Assembly: GCA_027023345.1 (NCBI GenBank)
Contig: JALVVO010000078.1
Span: 1-13,972, forward strand
Reading direction: 5' to 3'
DNA: 13,972 nt
Origin: Thermaceae bacterium
GTDB lineage: Bacteria > Deinococcota > Deinococci > Deinococcales > Marinithermaceae
Below the pieces are notes generated by a model. That model was not told the origin of the DNA, searched no databases, and saw nothing but the letters and a program-made list of their open reading frames with translations. Every line of letters begins with the position of its first letter. Within the stretch, counting starts at the first letter, position 1. Positions 7,165-13,678 of this stretch are shown here, piece by piece. The translations under genes and the position numbers were made by a program.

Positions 7165-7194
7165 ACGATACCCTTCGGATCGCCCGGGTGTCAA
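7165..7194 (-). promoter_or_regulatory. Promoter of the TRAP transporter operon
   Basis: On the minus strand a perfect TTGACA -35 box (7189-7194) is followed after 18 bp by TATCGT (7165-7170), a TANNNT-type -10 box. Transcription would start near 7158, leaving a leader of about 33 nt with the GGGAGGTGA ribosome-binding site before the binding-protein ATG. Confidence 0.65.
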
Positions 7195-7248
7195 GCGAAG
7201 ATCGTCTCCCGGCTGCATTTTTCTGCAAAGGACCTTGCTAGGCCCGGG

Positions 7249-7277
7249 TTGTCCGGGATTCGGCAAAGGCGTATACT
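7249..7277 (+). promoter_or_regulatory. Promoter of the rimP-nusA-infB cluster
   Basis: TTGTCC (7249-7254) and TATACT (7272-7277) are separated by exactly 17 bp, a near-consensus housekeeping promoter. Transcription would begin around 7284. It diverges from the TRAP promoter at 7165-7194, with 54 bp between the two -35 boxes. Confidence 0.75.
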
Positions 7278-7296
7278 AGGTATCGCTAGCTCCCGT

Positions 7297-7326
7297 AAGG
7301 GGGTGGGTGCCGACCCACCCCCTTTT
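7297..7326 (+). terminator. Terminator-like leader hairpin (possible attenuator) before rimP
   Basis: A perfect 12-bp stem (arms 7297-7308 and 7313-7324, GCCG loop) ends in TTTT (7323-7326), the first two T pairing in the stem. It begins about 13 nt after the predicted transcription start and ends 12 nt before the rimP ATG, just ahead of the GGTGGAGG ribosome-binding site. The U-tract is short, so only partial termination is expected. A NusA-sensitive attenuator is the favoured reading; a simple leader stem that protects the mRNA is the alternative. Confidence 0.6.
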
Positions 7327-7338
7327 AGGTGGAGGACG

Positions 7339-7794
7339 ATGACGAAGGACGAGGAACTCCGGCAACTGGTGGAAGAGGTGCTCGGGCCGCTCGGCTTCGA
7401 GGTGCTCGAGGTGCGGCTCCAGGGCACGGGCAAGCACCGCGTGCTGCGGGTGCGGCTCGAGAACGCCGACGAGACTCCGATCACGCTGGGCGAGCTCGAG
7501 CGCGCGAGCCGGGTGCTCTCCCTGGAGCTCGACCGCGCCGACCCGATCGCCGGTTCCTACCGGCTCGAGGTCGAGAGCCCGGGGCCCGACCGGCCGCTCT
7601 TCACCCGTCGCCACTTCGAGCGTTTCCGGGGGCTTTTGGCCCGCGTGCGCACCGGGGAGCGGCGGTTCACCGGGAGGATCGAGACGGTGGGGGAGCGCAC
7701 GGTGACCTTCCGCCTGCCCTCGGGGGAGGCGGTGGAGCTCGAGCTCGGCGGCTTCGAGGCCAACCTCGCCGAGTGGCCGGAGGAACCTAGGTAG
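7339..7794 (+). CDS. rimP: Ribosome maturation factor RimP
   Basis: This 151-aa cytoplasmic protein assists late assembly of the 30S subunit. The N-terminal alpha/beta domain (about 5-80) contains LVEEVLGPLGFEVLEVRL and the family signature YRLEVESPGPDRPL. The C-terminal Sm-like barrel (about 85-148) follows, with FRGLLARVRT, FTGRIETV and a terminal strand. The length is normal for the family. The ATG at 7339 is placed by GGTGGAGG just upstream; a GTG at 7329 is in another frame. It opens the operon and is followed by nusA after 10 nt, the classical rimP-nusA arrangement. Confidence 0.95.
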   Translation: MTKDEELRQLVEEVLGPLGFEVLEVRLQGTGKHRVLRVRLENADETPITLGELERASRVLSLELDRADPIAGSYRLEVESPGPDRPLFTRRHFERFRGLLARVRTGERRFTGRIETVGERTVTFRLPSGEAVELELGGFEANLAEWPEEPR

Positions 7795-7804
7795 AGGTGA
7801 GAGG

Positions 7805-8995
7805 ATGAACAAGGAGTTCGTGGACGCACTGGAGACCGTGGCGCTGGAGCGCGGCGTCAGCGTGGACGAGCTGATCGCCGCCTTCGAGGAGGCGCTGGCC
7901 AAGGCCTACCTGCGCCAGAAGGGCTACCGCCAGAAGGACATCGAGGAGGGCAAGGGTCCCCTGGTCGAGGTCCAGCTCAACCCCCGCTCCGGGGTGATCG
8001 AGGTGCTCGAGATCAAGAAGGTCGTCGAGCAGGTGGAGAACCCCGAGCGGGAGATCAGCCTCGAGGAAGCGAGGAAGTACGACCCCGAGGTCCAGCTCGG
8101 CGAGGAGATGGAGTTCCCGGTCGAGCCCGAGGAGTTCTCCCGCATCGCCGTGCAGACGGCCAAGAACGTGCTCACCCAGCGCCTCAAGGAGGCCGAGCGC
8201 AACCGCATCTACGAGCAGTTCAAGGATCGGGAGGGCGAGGTCCTCACCGGTCAGGTCGCCCGGGTGGACAACCGCCGCAACGTCTACGTGGACCTGGGCG
8301 GCGCCGAGGCGCTGATGCCGCCCCGGGAGCAGATCCCCACCGAGCGCTACCACCCCGGCCAGCGGGTCAAGGTCTACCTGAAGGAGGTCAAGAAGAGCGC
8401 CCGCGGCCCCTCCCTGATCGTCTCCCGGGCGCACCCCGAGCTGCTCAAGTACCTCCTGCGCCAGGAGGTGCCCGAGATCGCCGAGGGCACGGTGGAGATC
8501 AAGGCGGTGGCTCGCGAGCCGGGGAGCCGGAGCAAGGTGGCGGTGATGAGCCACAACCCCAACGTGGATCCGATCGGCGCCTGCATCGGCCACAAGGGCC
8601 AGCGCATCCAGGCGGTCTCGGCCGAGCTCAACCGCGAGAAGATCGACGTCGTGCCCTGGAGCCCCGACCCCCGGGAGTTCATCAAAAACGCCCTCTCCCC
8701 GGCCGAGGTGGGGCGGATCGAGCTCGACCCCGACCAAAAGCGCGCCAAGGTCTGGGTCAGCAAGGACCAGCACTCGGTGGCGATCGGCCGCGGGGGGCAG
8801 AACGTGCGGCTCGCCTCCAAGCTCACCGGGTACGAGATCGACTTCGTCGAGGCCGAGGAGATCGGCGACCTCGACGAGGCCCTGGCCCGGGTGGCCGAGG
8901 CCGAGGAGGGCATCCGGGTCAGCGAGGAGGCTAAGGCGAAGTTCGAAAGCCTCTTCGTGGACCGGTCCGAGGAGGAGAAGGAGAGCGAGGGGTAA
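7805..8995 (+). CDS. nusA: Transcription termination/antitermination factor NusA
   Basis: This 396-aa protein binds RNA polymerase and nascent RNA, promoting pausing, hairpin-dependent termination and antitermination. The N-terminal polymerase-binding domain spans about 1-140, with AFEEALAKAYLRQKG early and FSRIAVQTAKNVLTQRLKEAER at its end. An S1 domain follows (about 144-208, GEVLTGQVARVD to LIVSRAHPELL). KH1 has its GHKG loop at 262-265 and KH2 its GRGG loop at 328-331. The C-terminus ends in a short acidic tail without the extra acidic repeats of the E. coli protein. GAGGTGAGAGG lies directly before the ATG. It is tightly packed between rimP and ylxR, so the three are probably co-transcribed and subject to any attenuation in the rimP leader. 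Confidence 0.97.
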   Translation: MNKEFVDALETVALERGVSVDELIAAFEEALAKAYLRQKGYRQKDIEEGKGPLVEVQLNPRSGVIEVLEIKKVVEQVENPEREISLEEARKYDPEVQLGEEMEFPVEPEEFSRIAVQTAKNVLTQRLKEAERNRIYEQFKDREGEVLTGQVARVDNRRNVYVDLGGAEALMPPREQIPTERYHPGQRVKVYLKEVKKSARGPSLIVSRAHPELLKYLLRQEVPEIAEGTVEIKAVAREPGSRSKVAVMSHNPNVDPIGACIGHKGQRIQAVSAELNREKIDVVPWSPDPREFIKNALSPAEVGRIELDPDQKRAKVWVSKDQHSVAIGRGGQNVRLASKLTGYEIDFVEAEEIGDLDEALARVAEAEEGIRVSEEAKAKFESLFVDRSEEEKESEG

Positions 8996-8998
8996 GCC

Positions 8999-9265
8999 TT
9001 GGCCCGGGGGAAGCACGAGCCCATCCGGATGTGCGTGGTCTGCCGGCGCCGCCGGCCGAAGCGCGAGCTTCTACGGATCGTGCGCACCCCCGAAGGGTTT
9101 ATCCTCGATGAGAGTGGAAAGCTCCCCGGCCGCGGGGCCTATGTCTGCCCCGACAACCCCGCGTGCTGGGAGGAGAAAAAGCTCCGGCGCTTCGCCGGCG
9201 CCCGCGCCGGCGAGCTCGCCCGGATGCTGAAGAGCGCCCTAGGAGGAGAAGATGGCCAAGGTTAG
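8999..9265 (+). CDS. ylxR: YlxR (DUF448) family RNA-binding protein
   Basis: This 88-aa basic protein of the YlxR family is typically encoded between nusA and infB. Family features are RMCVVCRRRRPKRELLRIVR (11-30), the conserved GRGAYVCP (44-51), CW at 56-57 and a Lys/Arg-rich end of the domain. In Bacillus subtilis the homologue binds the RNase P RNA and modulates RNase P. The start is a TTG three bases after the nusA stop, with GAGGGG inside the nusA end as ribosome-binding site; an ATG at residue 11 would cut off the beginning of the domain. The final 14 bases overlap infB, which implies translational coupling. The L7Ae-like ylxQ gene often found next in Firmicutes is absent. Confidence 0.9.
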   Translation: MARGKHEPIRMCVVCRRRRPKRELLRIVRTPEGFILDESGKLPGRGAYVCPDNPACWEEKKLRRFAGARAGELARMLKSALGGEDGQG

Positions 9266-10976
9266 AATCTACCAGCTCGCCCGCGAGCTCGGCATGGACT
9301 CGAAGGAGCTCCTCGAGGTCCTCGACGAGATGGGCGTGGAGTACAAGTCCCACGCCTCCACCCTCGACGAGGAGACCGCCGAGGCGGTGCGCGAGCTGGT
9401 CTACGAGCAACGCGAGGAGGCCCGAAAAAGGGCCGAGGAGGAGCGGCGCAAGGCCCTGCCTAAGCGTCCCCCGGTGGTGGTGGTCATGGGCCACGTGGAC
9501 CACGGCAAGACCACCCTGCTCGACTACCTCCGGAAGACCCGGGTGGCCGAGCGCGAGGCCGGGGGAATCACCCAGCACATCGGCGCCTTCGAGGTGGAGA
9601 CCCCCCAGGGTACGGTGGTCTTCATCGACACCCCGGGGCACGAGGCCTTCACCACCATCCGCGAGCGCGGGGCCAAGGTCGCCGACATCGCGGTGATCGT
9701 GATCGCCGCCGACGACGGCATCATGCCCCAGACCAAGGAAGCGATCGCCCACGCCAAGGCCGCCGGGGTGCCCCTCATCTTCGCCATCAACAAGATTGAC
9801 CTGCCGACCGCCAACCCCGACCGGGTGATGCAGCAGCTCATGCAGGAGGGCTTCGTCCCCGAGGCCTACGGTGGCGACGCCATCGTGGTCCCGATCAGCG
9901 CGAAGACCGGCCAGGGGGTGGACGAGCTCCTCGAGATGATCCTCCTGGTGGCCGAGATGGAGGACCTGAGGGCCGACCCGAACGCCGAGCCCCGGGGGGT
10001 GATCCTCGAGTCCAAGATGGATAAGAAGGCGGGGCCGCTCGCCACCTTGCTGGTGCAGCGGGGAACCTTCAGGGTCGGCGACTACCTCCTCGCCGACGAC
10101 GTCTGGGGCCGGATCCGGGCGATGACCGACTCCGCCGGCCGCCAGGTCAAGGAGGCCGGCCCCGGCAAGCCGGTGCAGGTGCTCGGCTTTCGCGAGGTGC
10201 CCCCGGCCGGCACCGTGGTCGAGTGGGTCCCGGACGAGGCCGCCGCCAAGGAGATCGCCGAGGAGCGGAAGGAGGAAAAGCGCGAGAAGGAGCTCAGGGA
10301 ACGCCAGGCGGCCCGGGCCAGGAACCTCGCCGACCTCCTCCGCCAGATGCAGGAGTCGGGCAAGAAGGAGGTCAACCTGATCCTCCGCGCCGACACCCAG
10401 GGCTCCCTCGAGGCGATCAAGGGGATTCTCGCCCGCGAGCAGACCGACGAGGTCAGGATCAACGTCCTCCACGCCGACCTCGGCGCGCCCACCGAGGGCG
10501 ACATCCTGCTCGCCTCCACCACCGAGAACGCGGCGATCTTCTCCTTCGGCGTGAACCCGCCGGGCTCGCTCAAGAAGAAGGCCGAGCAAAAGGGCGTGGT
10601 CCTGAAGACCTTCCGGGTCATCTACGACCTCATCGACGAGGTCAGGAAGCTCGTCAAGATGCAGCTCGAACCCGAGATCCGCGAGGAGGTCCTCGGCCAC
10701 GCCGAAGTGCGGGCGGTCTTCAAGCTACCAAAAGGCGCCCGCGTCGCCGGGTGCTACGTCACCGACGGCAAGATCGCGAGGAACGCCGAGGTGCGGGTGC
10801 TCCGCGGCGGCGAGGAGGTCTGGCGGGGCAAGATCGAGTCCTTAAAGCGCTTTAAGGACGACGTTCGCGAGGTGCCCGCCGGCTACGAGTGCGGCGTCAA
10901 GCTCGCCGGCTTCGACGACTTCCAGGAGGGGGACGTGCTCGAGGCGGTTCAGGTGGTCGAGGTCAGCCGCGCCTAA
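9252..10976 (+). CDS. infB: Translation initiation factor IF-2 (short form)
   Basis: This 574-aa GTPase places initiator tRNA on the 30S subunit and promotes subunit joining. The N-terminus is short: one IF2-N module (VRIYQLARELGMDSKELLEVL) and a charged helix (about 50-70) before the G domain. The GTPase motifs are complete: GHVDHGKTT (80-88), the G2 threonine in GGITQHIG (104-111), DTPGH (126-130), NKID (180-183) and SAK (216-218). Domain II, a long charged linker helix (about 335-375), domain III and the tRNA-binding C2 barrel follow. The length is close to Thermus IF2 and far below the E. coli alpha form. AGGAGGAG precedes the ATG, which lies inside the 3' end of ylxR. No rbfA follows. 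Confidence 0.97.
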   Translation: MAKVRIYQLARELGMDSKELLEVLDEMGVEYKSHASTLDEETAEAVRELVYEQREEARKRAEEERRKALPKRPPVVVVMGHVDHGKTTLLDYLRKTRVAEREAGGITQHIGAFEVETPQGTVVFIDTPGHEAFTTIRERGAKVADIAVIVIAADDGIMPQTKEAIAHAKAAGVPLIFAINKIDLPTANPDRVMQQLMQEGFVPEAYGGDAIVVPISAKTGQGVDELLEMILLVAEMEDLRADPNAEPRGVILESKMDKKAGPLATLLVQRGTFRVGDYLLADDVWGRIRAMTDSAGRQVKEAGPGKPVQVLGFREVPPAGTVVEWVPDEAAAKEIAEERKEEKREKELRERQAARARNLADLLRQMQESGKKEVNLILRADTQGSLEAIKGILAREQTDEVRINVLHADLGAPTEGDILLASTTENAAIFSFGVNPPGSLKKKAEQKGVVLKTFRVIYDLIDEVRKLVKMQLEPEIREEVLGHAEVRAVFKLPKGARVAGCYVTDGKIARNAEVRVLRGGEEVWRGKIESLKRFKDDVREVPAGYECGVKLAGFDDFQEGDVLEAVQVVEVSRA

Positions 10977-10995
10977 CCGGTAACATGAGCCCGGT

Positions 10996-11304
10996 ATGCC
11001 GGGTCGGAGGAAGCCATTGCGCCTGGGGCCACTCGTCGTGGCCCTGGTGCTTTTGTTCTTCGCCCTGCCGCCCCTGCCCTCGCTCCCGCCCCCGGGCCAT
11101 AGCGGGCTCTTCGCCCCCGGGCCCGAGCTCGTCCCCAAGGCGGGGGCTCCCGCGGCGGCGCTCGGCTTCCTGGCGGTCGCCCTCGCCGCCGCCCGGGCGG
11201 TGGGCGCGGCCCGGCCGACCCGGGGCAGGCCGCGTAGGCCGCCGCTTTTGCCCGAGCGCCGGCGCTACCTGGTGCTGAGAAGGCTCCTTCTGGAAGGCGG
11301 CTAG
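10996..11304 (+). CDS. Small predicted two-TM membrane protein (hypothetical)
   Basis: This 102-aa reading frame lies between infB and secDF. Its composition is consistent with coding: a basic N-terminus (MPGRRKPLR), a hydrophobic segment at about 11-30, a Pro/Gly-rich loop, a second hydrophobic Ala/Leu segment at about 50-71, and a strongly basic tail (72-98). Positive charge at both ends suggests both termini in the cytoplasm. No family is recognised. No Shine-Dalgarno sequence is seen before the ATG, but TAACAT (10981-10986) nine bases upstream could be a -10 box for a near-leaderless transcript. An alternative ATG at 10985 is in another frame. The position beside secDF hints at membrane biogenesis, but that is only context. 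It could still be a GC-rich chance ORF. Confidence 0.5.
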   Translation: MPGRRKPLRLGPLVVALVLLFFALPPLPSLPPPGHSGLFAPGPELVPKAGAPAAALGFLAVALAAARAVGAARPTRGRPRRPPLLPERRRYLVLRRLLLEGG

Positions 11305-11320
11305 GCCTCCGGGATCGCGC

Positions 11321-11357
11321 TTCGATCGGCCCTAGACTTTCGATCGGCCCTAGACTT
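11321..11357 (+). repeat. Exact 18-bp tandem duplication upstream of secDF
   Basis: The unit TTCGATCGGCCCTAGACT occurs twice without a mismatch (11321-11338 and 11339-11356), plus one further T. Each unit contains the palindrome CGATCG and ends in TAGACT, which fits the TANNNT pattern of a -10 box. The repeat sits 38 nt before the secDF GTG. It may be a duplicated promoter element or operator pair; no -35 box is evident at the standard distance. Confidence 0.8.
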
Positions 11358-11394
11358 AGGTGTTCGTGTTTGTTTTCCGTAGGGGAGGTTCAGA

Positions 11395-13626
11395 GTGCAG
11401 TCCGGCAAGTGGACCGGTTGGTTTCTCTTGATCGTGTTTCTGGCGGCCCTCGCCGCCATCTGGAAGCCCTGGGCACCGCCCGACGAGCCCCGCTTCCGCC
11501 TCGGGCTCGACCTGCAGGGCGGGCTCCGGATCGTGCTCAAGACCACGGTGCAAAACCCCACCCAGGAGGAGCTCGAGCAGGTTCGCACCGTCCTCGAAAA
11601 CCGCATCAACGCCCTCGGCGTGGCCGAGCCCCTGATCCAGATCCAGGGGAAGAACCGCATCGTCATCGAGCTGCCCGGCCTGACCCCGAAGGACCAGGAG
11701 CGGGCCTTGAAGCTCATCGGCCAGCGGGCGGTGCTCGAGTTCCGCATCGTCAAGGAGGGGGCCGAGGGCCTCACCGTCTCGCAGATCAACCAGATGCTGC
11801 GGGAGAACCCGAGGCTCGACCGCAAGGAGCTCGAGGCCCAGCTCCTCGGCCCCGAGGACCTCGGCCCGGTGCTGATGACCGGCGCCGAGCTCAAGACCGC
11901 CCGGGTGGTCTTCGACCAGTTCGGCCGGCCCCAGGTGGCGCTCGAGTTCACCCCCGAGGGGGCCAAGAAGTTCGCCGAGATCACCCGCAAGAACATCGGC
12001 AAGCGGCTCGCCATCGTCCTCGACGGGCGGGTCTACTCGGCGCCGGTGATCCGGAGCGCGATCACCGGCGGCCAGGCGGTGATCGAGGGCTTGGCCTCGG
12101 TGGAGGAGGCCACCGAGATCGCGCTCGTGCTCCGCTCGGGCTCGCTGCCCATCGGGGTCGAGGTCGAGGAGGTCCGGGCCATCGGGCCCACCCTGGGTAA
12201 GGACGCGATCAACGCGGGGATCGTGGCCTCCCTGATCGGCGGCGCGCTGATCTTCGTCGCCCTCTTCCTCTACTACGGGCTCTGGTTCGGTGCGGTGGCC
12301 GCCGTCGGGCTCGTCTACATCGCCGTGCTCGTCCTCGGCATGCTCTCCGGGCTTGGGGCCACCCTCACCCTGCCCGGCATCGCCGGGTTCATCCTCACCC
12401 TGGGCGCCGCCGTGGACGGTAACGTGCTCTCCTTCGAGCGCATCAAGGAGGAGCTCAAGCTCGGCAAGAAGCTCCGCCAGGCGATCCCGGACGGCTTCCG
12501 CCACTCCACGGTGACGATCCTCGACGCCAACATCTCGACCCTCCTGGCCGCTGCCGCGCTCTACAACTACGCCACCGGGCCGGTGCGCGGGTTCGCGGTG
12601 ATGCTGGCGATCGGCATCGTGGCCGCGGTCTTCTCCAACCTGGTCTTCAGCCGCTGGCTCCTCGAGCGGATCGCCGCGGTCCGCGAGGTGGTCCCGCCCT
12701 ACTTCGTCTGGGGCACCAAGATCCCCTTCCTGAAGGAGGCCCGGATCGTCACCCCGGTGACCCTGGCGCTCGCCGTCTTGATGACCGCGGTGGTCTTCAC
12801 CAAGGGCTTCAACTACGGGATCGACTTCACCGGCGGCACCGCCTACCTCCTGCGCACGCCCCTTGACGTGTCCGTCGCCGACGTGCGGCGGGCGCTGGAC
12901 GAGGCGGAGGTTCCCGGGGTCTCCGGCAAGAAGGCGGTGATCACCGAGGTGCAGGGGCTCGCCGCCGACCACCGCGAGTTCTCGGTAAAGGTGCCCTTCC
13001 TCGACCAGGACGCCCGCATCCGGCTGGCCAAGTTCCTGGAGGAAAAGCTCCACGCCACCGTGCTTCGCTCCGACACCGTGGGGCCGGCGATCGGCGCCGA
13101 GCTCCGGCGGAACACGATCCTCGCCGTGCTGGTGGGGCTCGCGCTGATCCTGGTCTACATGGCCTTCCGCTTCGACTGGGTCTTCGGCGTGGCCAGCGTG
13201 ATCGCGGTGGCCCACGACGTCGCCATCACCGCTGGGGTCTTCAGCCTTTTGAACCTCGAGTTCACCATCCCCATCGTGGCCGCGCTGCTCACCATCATTG
13301 GCTACTCGATCAACGACTCGATCATCATCTCCGACCGCATCCGCGAGAACCAGCGCACGGTGCGGGGCATGCCGTACCGCGAGATGGTGGACCTCTCGAT
13401 CAACCAAACCCTCTCCCGCACGGTGATGACCTCGTTCACCACCCTGCTGCCGCTGCTTTCGCTGCTTTTCCTGGGCGGCGCGGTGCTTCGCGACTTCTCC
13501 ATCGCCCTGGTGGTGGGGATCGTGGTCGGGACCTACTCCTCGATCTACGTGGTGGGCGCGCTCGTCACCTGGTGGAAGGAGCGGAAGCAGGCTCAGCTCG
13601 CCCGCTCGAAGCGGGCGCGGGCCTGA
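11395..13626 (+). CDS. secDF: Fused protein-export membrane protein SecDF
   Basis: This 743-aa membrane protein uses the proton gradient to assist Sec-dependent export after SecA. It is a natural SecD-SecF fusion, as in Thermus. The SecD half has TM1 (about 8-23), the FRLGLDLQGGLR motif (34-45), a large periplasmic P1 domain to about residue 265 and TM2-6. The SecF half begins near 450 with TM7, GIDFTGGTAY (475-484), the smaller P4 domain (about 487-565) and TM8-12. Residues implicated in proton movement are present: D341 in GAAVDGNVLSFERI, D641 in YSINDSIIISDRIR and R675 in LSRT, each slightly offset from the Thermus thermophilus numbering. The GTG start is fixed by GGGGAGGTT and by the hydrophobic segment that follows. 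No yajC is seen nearby. Confidence 0.97.
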   Translation: MQSGKWTGWFLLIVFLAALAAIWKPWAPPDEPRFRLGLDLQGGLRIVLKTTVQNPTQEELEQVRTVLENRINALGVAEPLIQIQGKNRIVIELPGLTPKDQERALKLIGQRAVLEFRIVKEGAEGLTVSQINQMLRENPRLDRKELEAQLLGPEDLGPVLMTGAELKTARVVFDQFGRPQVALEFTPEGAKKFAEITRKNIGKRLAIVLDGRVYSAPVIRSAITGGQAVIEGLASVEEATEIALVLRSGSLPIGVEVEEVRAIGPTLGKDAINAGIVASLIGGALIFVALFLYYGLWFGAVAAVGLVYIAVLVLGMLSGLGATLTLPGIAGFILTLGAAVDGNVLSFERIKEELKLGKKLRQAIPDGFRHSTVTILDANISTLLAAAALYNYATGPVRGFAVMLAIGIVAAVFSNLVFSRWLLERIAAVREVVPPYFVWGTKIPFLKEARIVTPVTLALAVLMTAVVFTKGFNYGIDFTGGTAYLLRTPLDVSVADVRRALDEAEVPGVSGKKAVITEVQGLAADHREFSVKVPFLDQDARIRLAKFLEEKLHATVLRSDTVGPAIGAELRRNTILAVLVGLALILVYMAFRFDWVFGVASVIAVAHDVAITAGVFSLLNLEFTIPIVAALLTIIGYSINDSIIISDRIRENQRTVRGMPYREMVDLSINQTLSRTVMTSFTTLLPLLSLLFLGGAVLRDFSIALVVGIVVGTYSSIYVVGALVTWWKERKQAQLARSKRARA

Positions 13627-13640
13627 CCCCAGCGGGAAGG

Positions 13641-13666
13641 ACGGCCCGGGGCTCGCCCCGGGCCGT
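13641..13666 (+). terminator. Hairpin after secDF, possible terminator
   Basis: A perfect 11-bp stem (arms 13641-13651 and 13656-13666, CTCG loop) begins 14 nt after the secDF stop. The downstream sequence ATACTTCTT is only moderately T-rich, so termination may be partial. The final T of the stem is the first base of the TATACT box of the next gene. Confidence 0.55.
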
Positions 13667-13671
13667 ATACT
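13666..13671 (+). promoter_or_regulatory. -10 box (TATACT) of the LapA-like gene, leaderless arrangement
   Basis: TATACT matches the consensus at five of six bases and is separated from the ATG at 13679 by seven bases, so transcription would start at or next to the A of the start codon. There is no Shine-Dalgarno sequence. The -35 region falls inside the hairpin after secDF and shows no TTGACA-like box. The same hexamer is the -10 box of the rimP promoter. Confidence 0.6.
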
Positions 13672-13678
13672 TCTTGCG

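Noticed and set aside
7126..7266. N-terminal extension of the binding protein by 47 residues
   Set aside because: The extension crosses the TTGACA promoter and would bury the signal peptide; the ATG at 7125 has an excellent ribosome-binding site.
7787..9016. Minus-strand open frame opposite nusA
   Set aside because: Leu/Asp/Val/His-rich shadow; NusA with S1 and two KH domains is unambiguous on the plus strand.
9099..10700. Minus-strand open frame opposite infB
   Set aside because: It is a shadow of the complete IF2 gene, with no recognisable domain and skewed composition.
10988..11004. CCCGG-TATG-CCGGG hairpin at the start codon of the small ORF, considered as the infB terminator
   Set aside because: The stem is only 5 bp and no T-tract follows, so a terminator call cannot be supported; it could be chance in GC-rich DNA.
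11356..13407. Minus-strand open frame of 683 codons opposite secDF
   Set aside because: The sequence is a low-complexity mix of His, Asp, Gly, Glu and Arg, as expected for the antisense of a GC-rich membrane protein gene; secDF on the plus strand has full family motifs.
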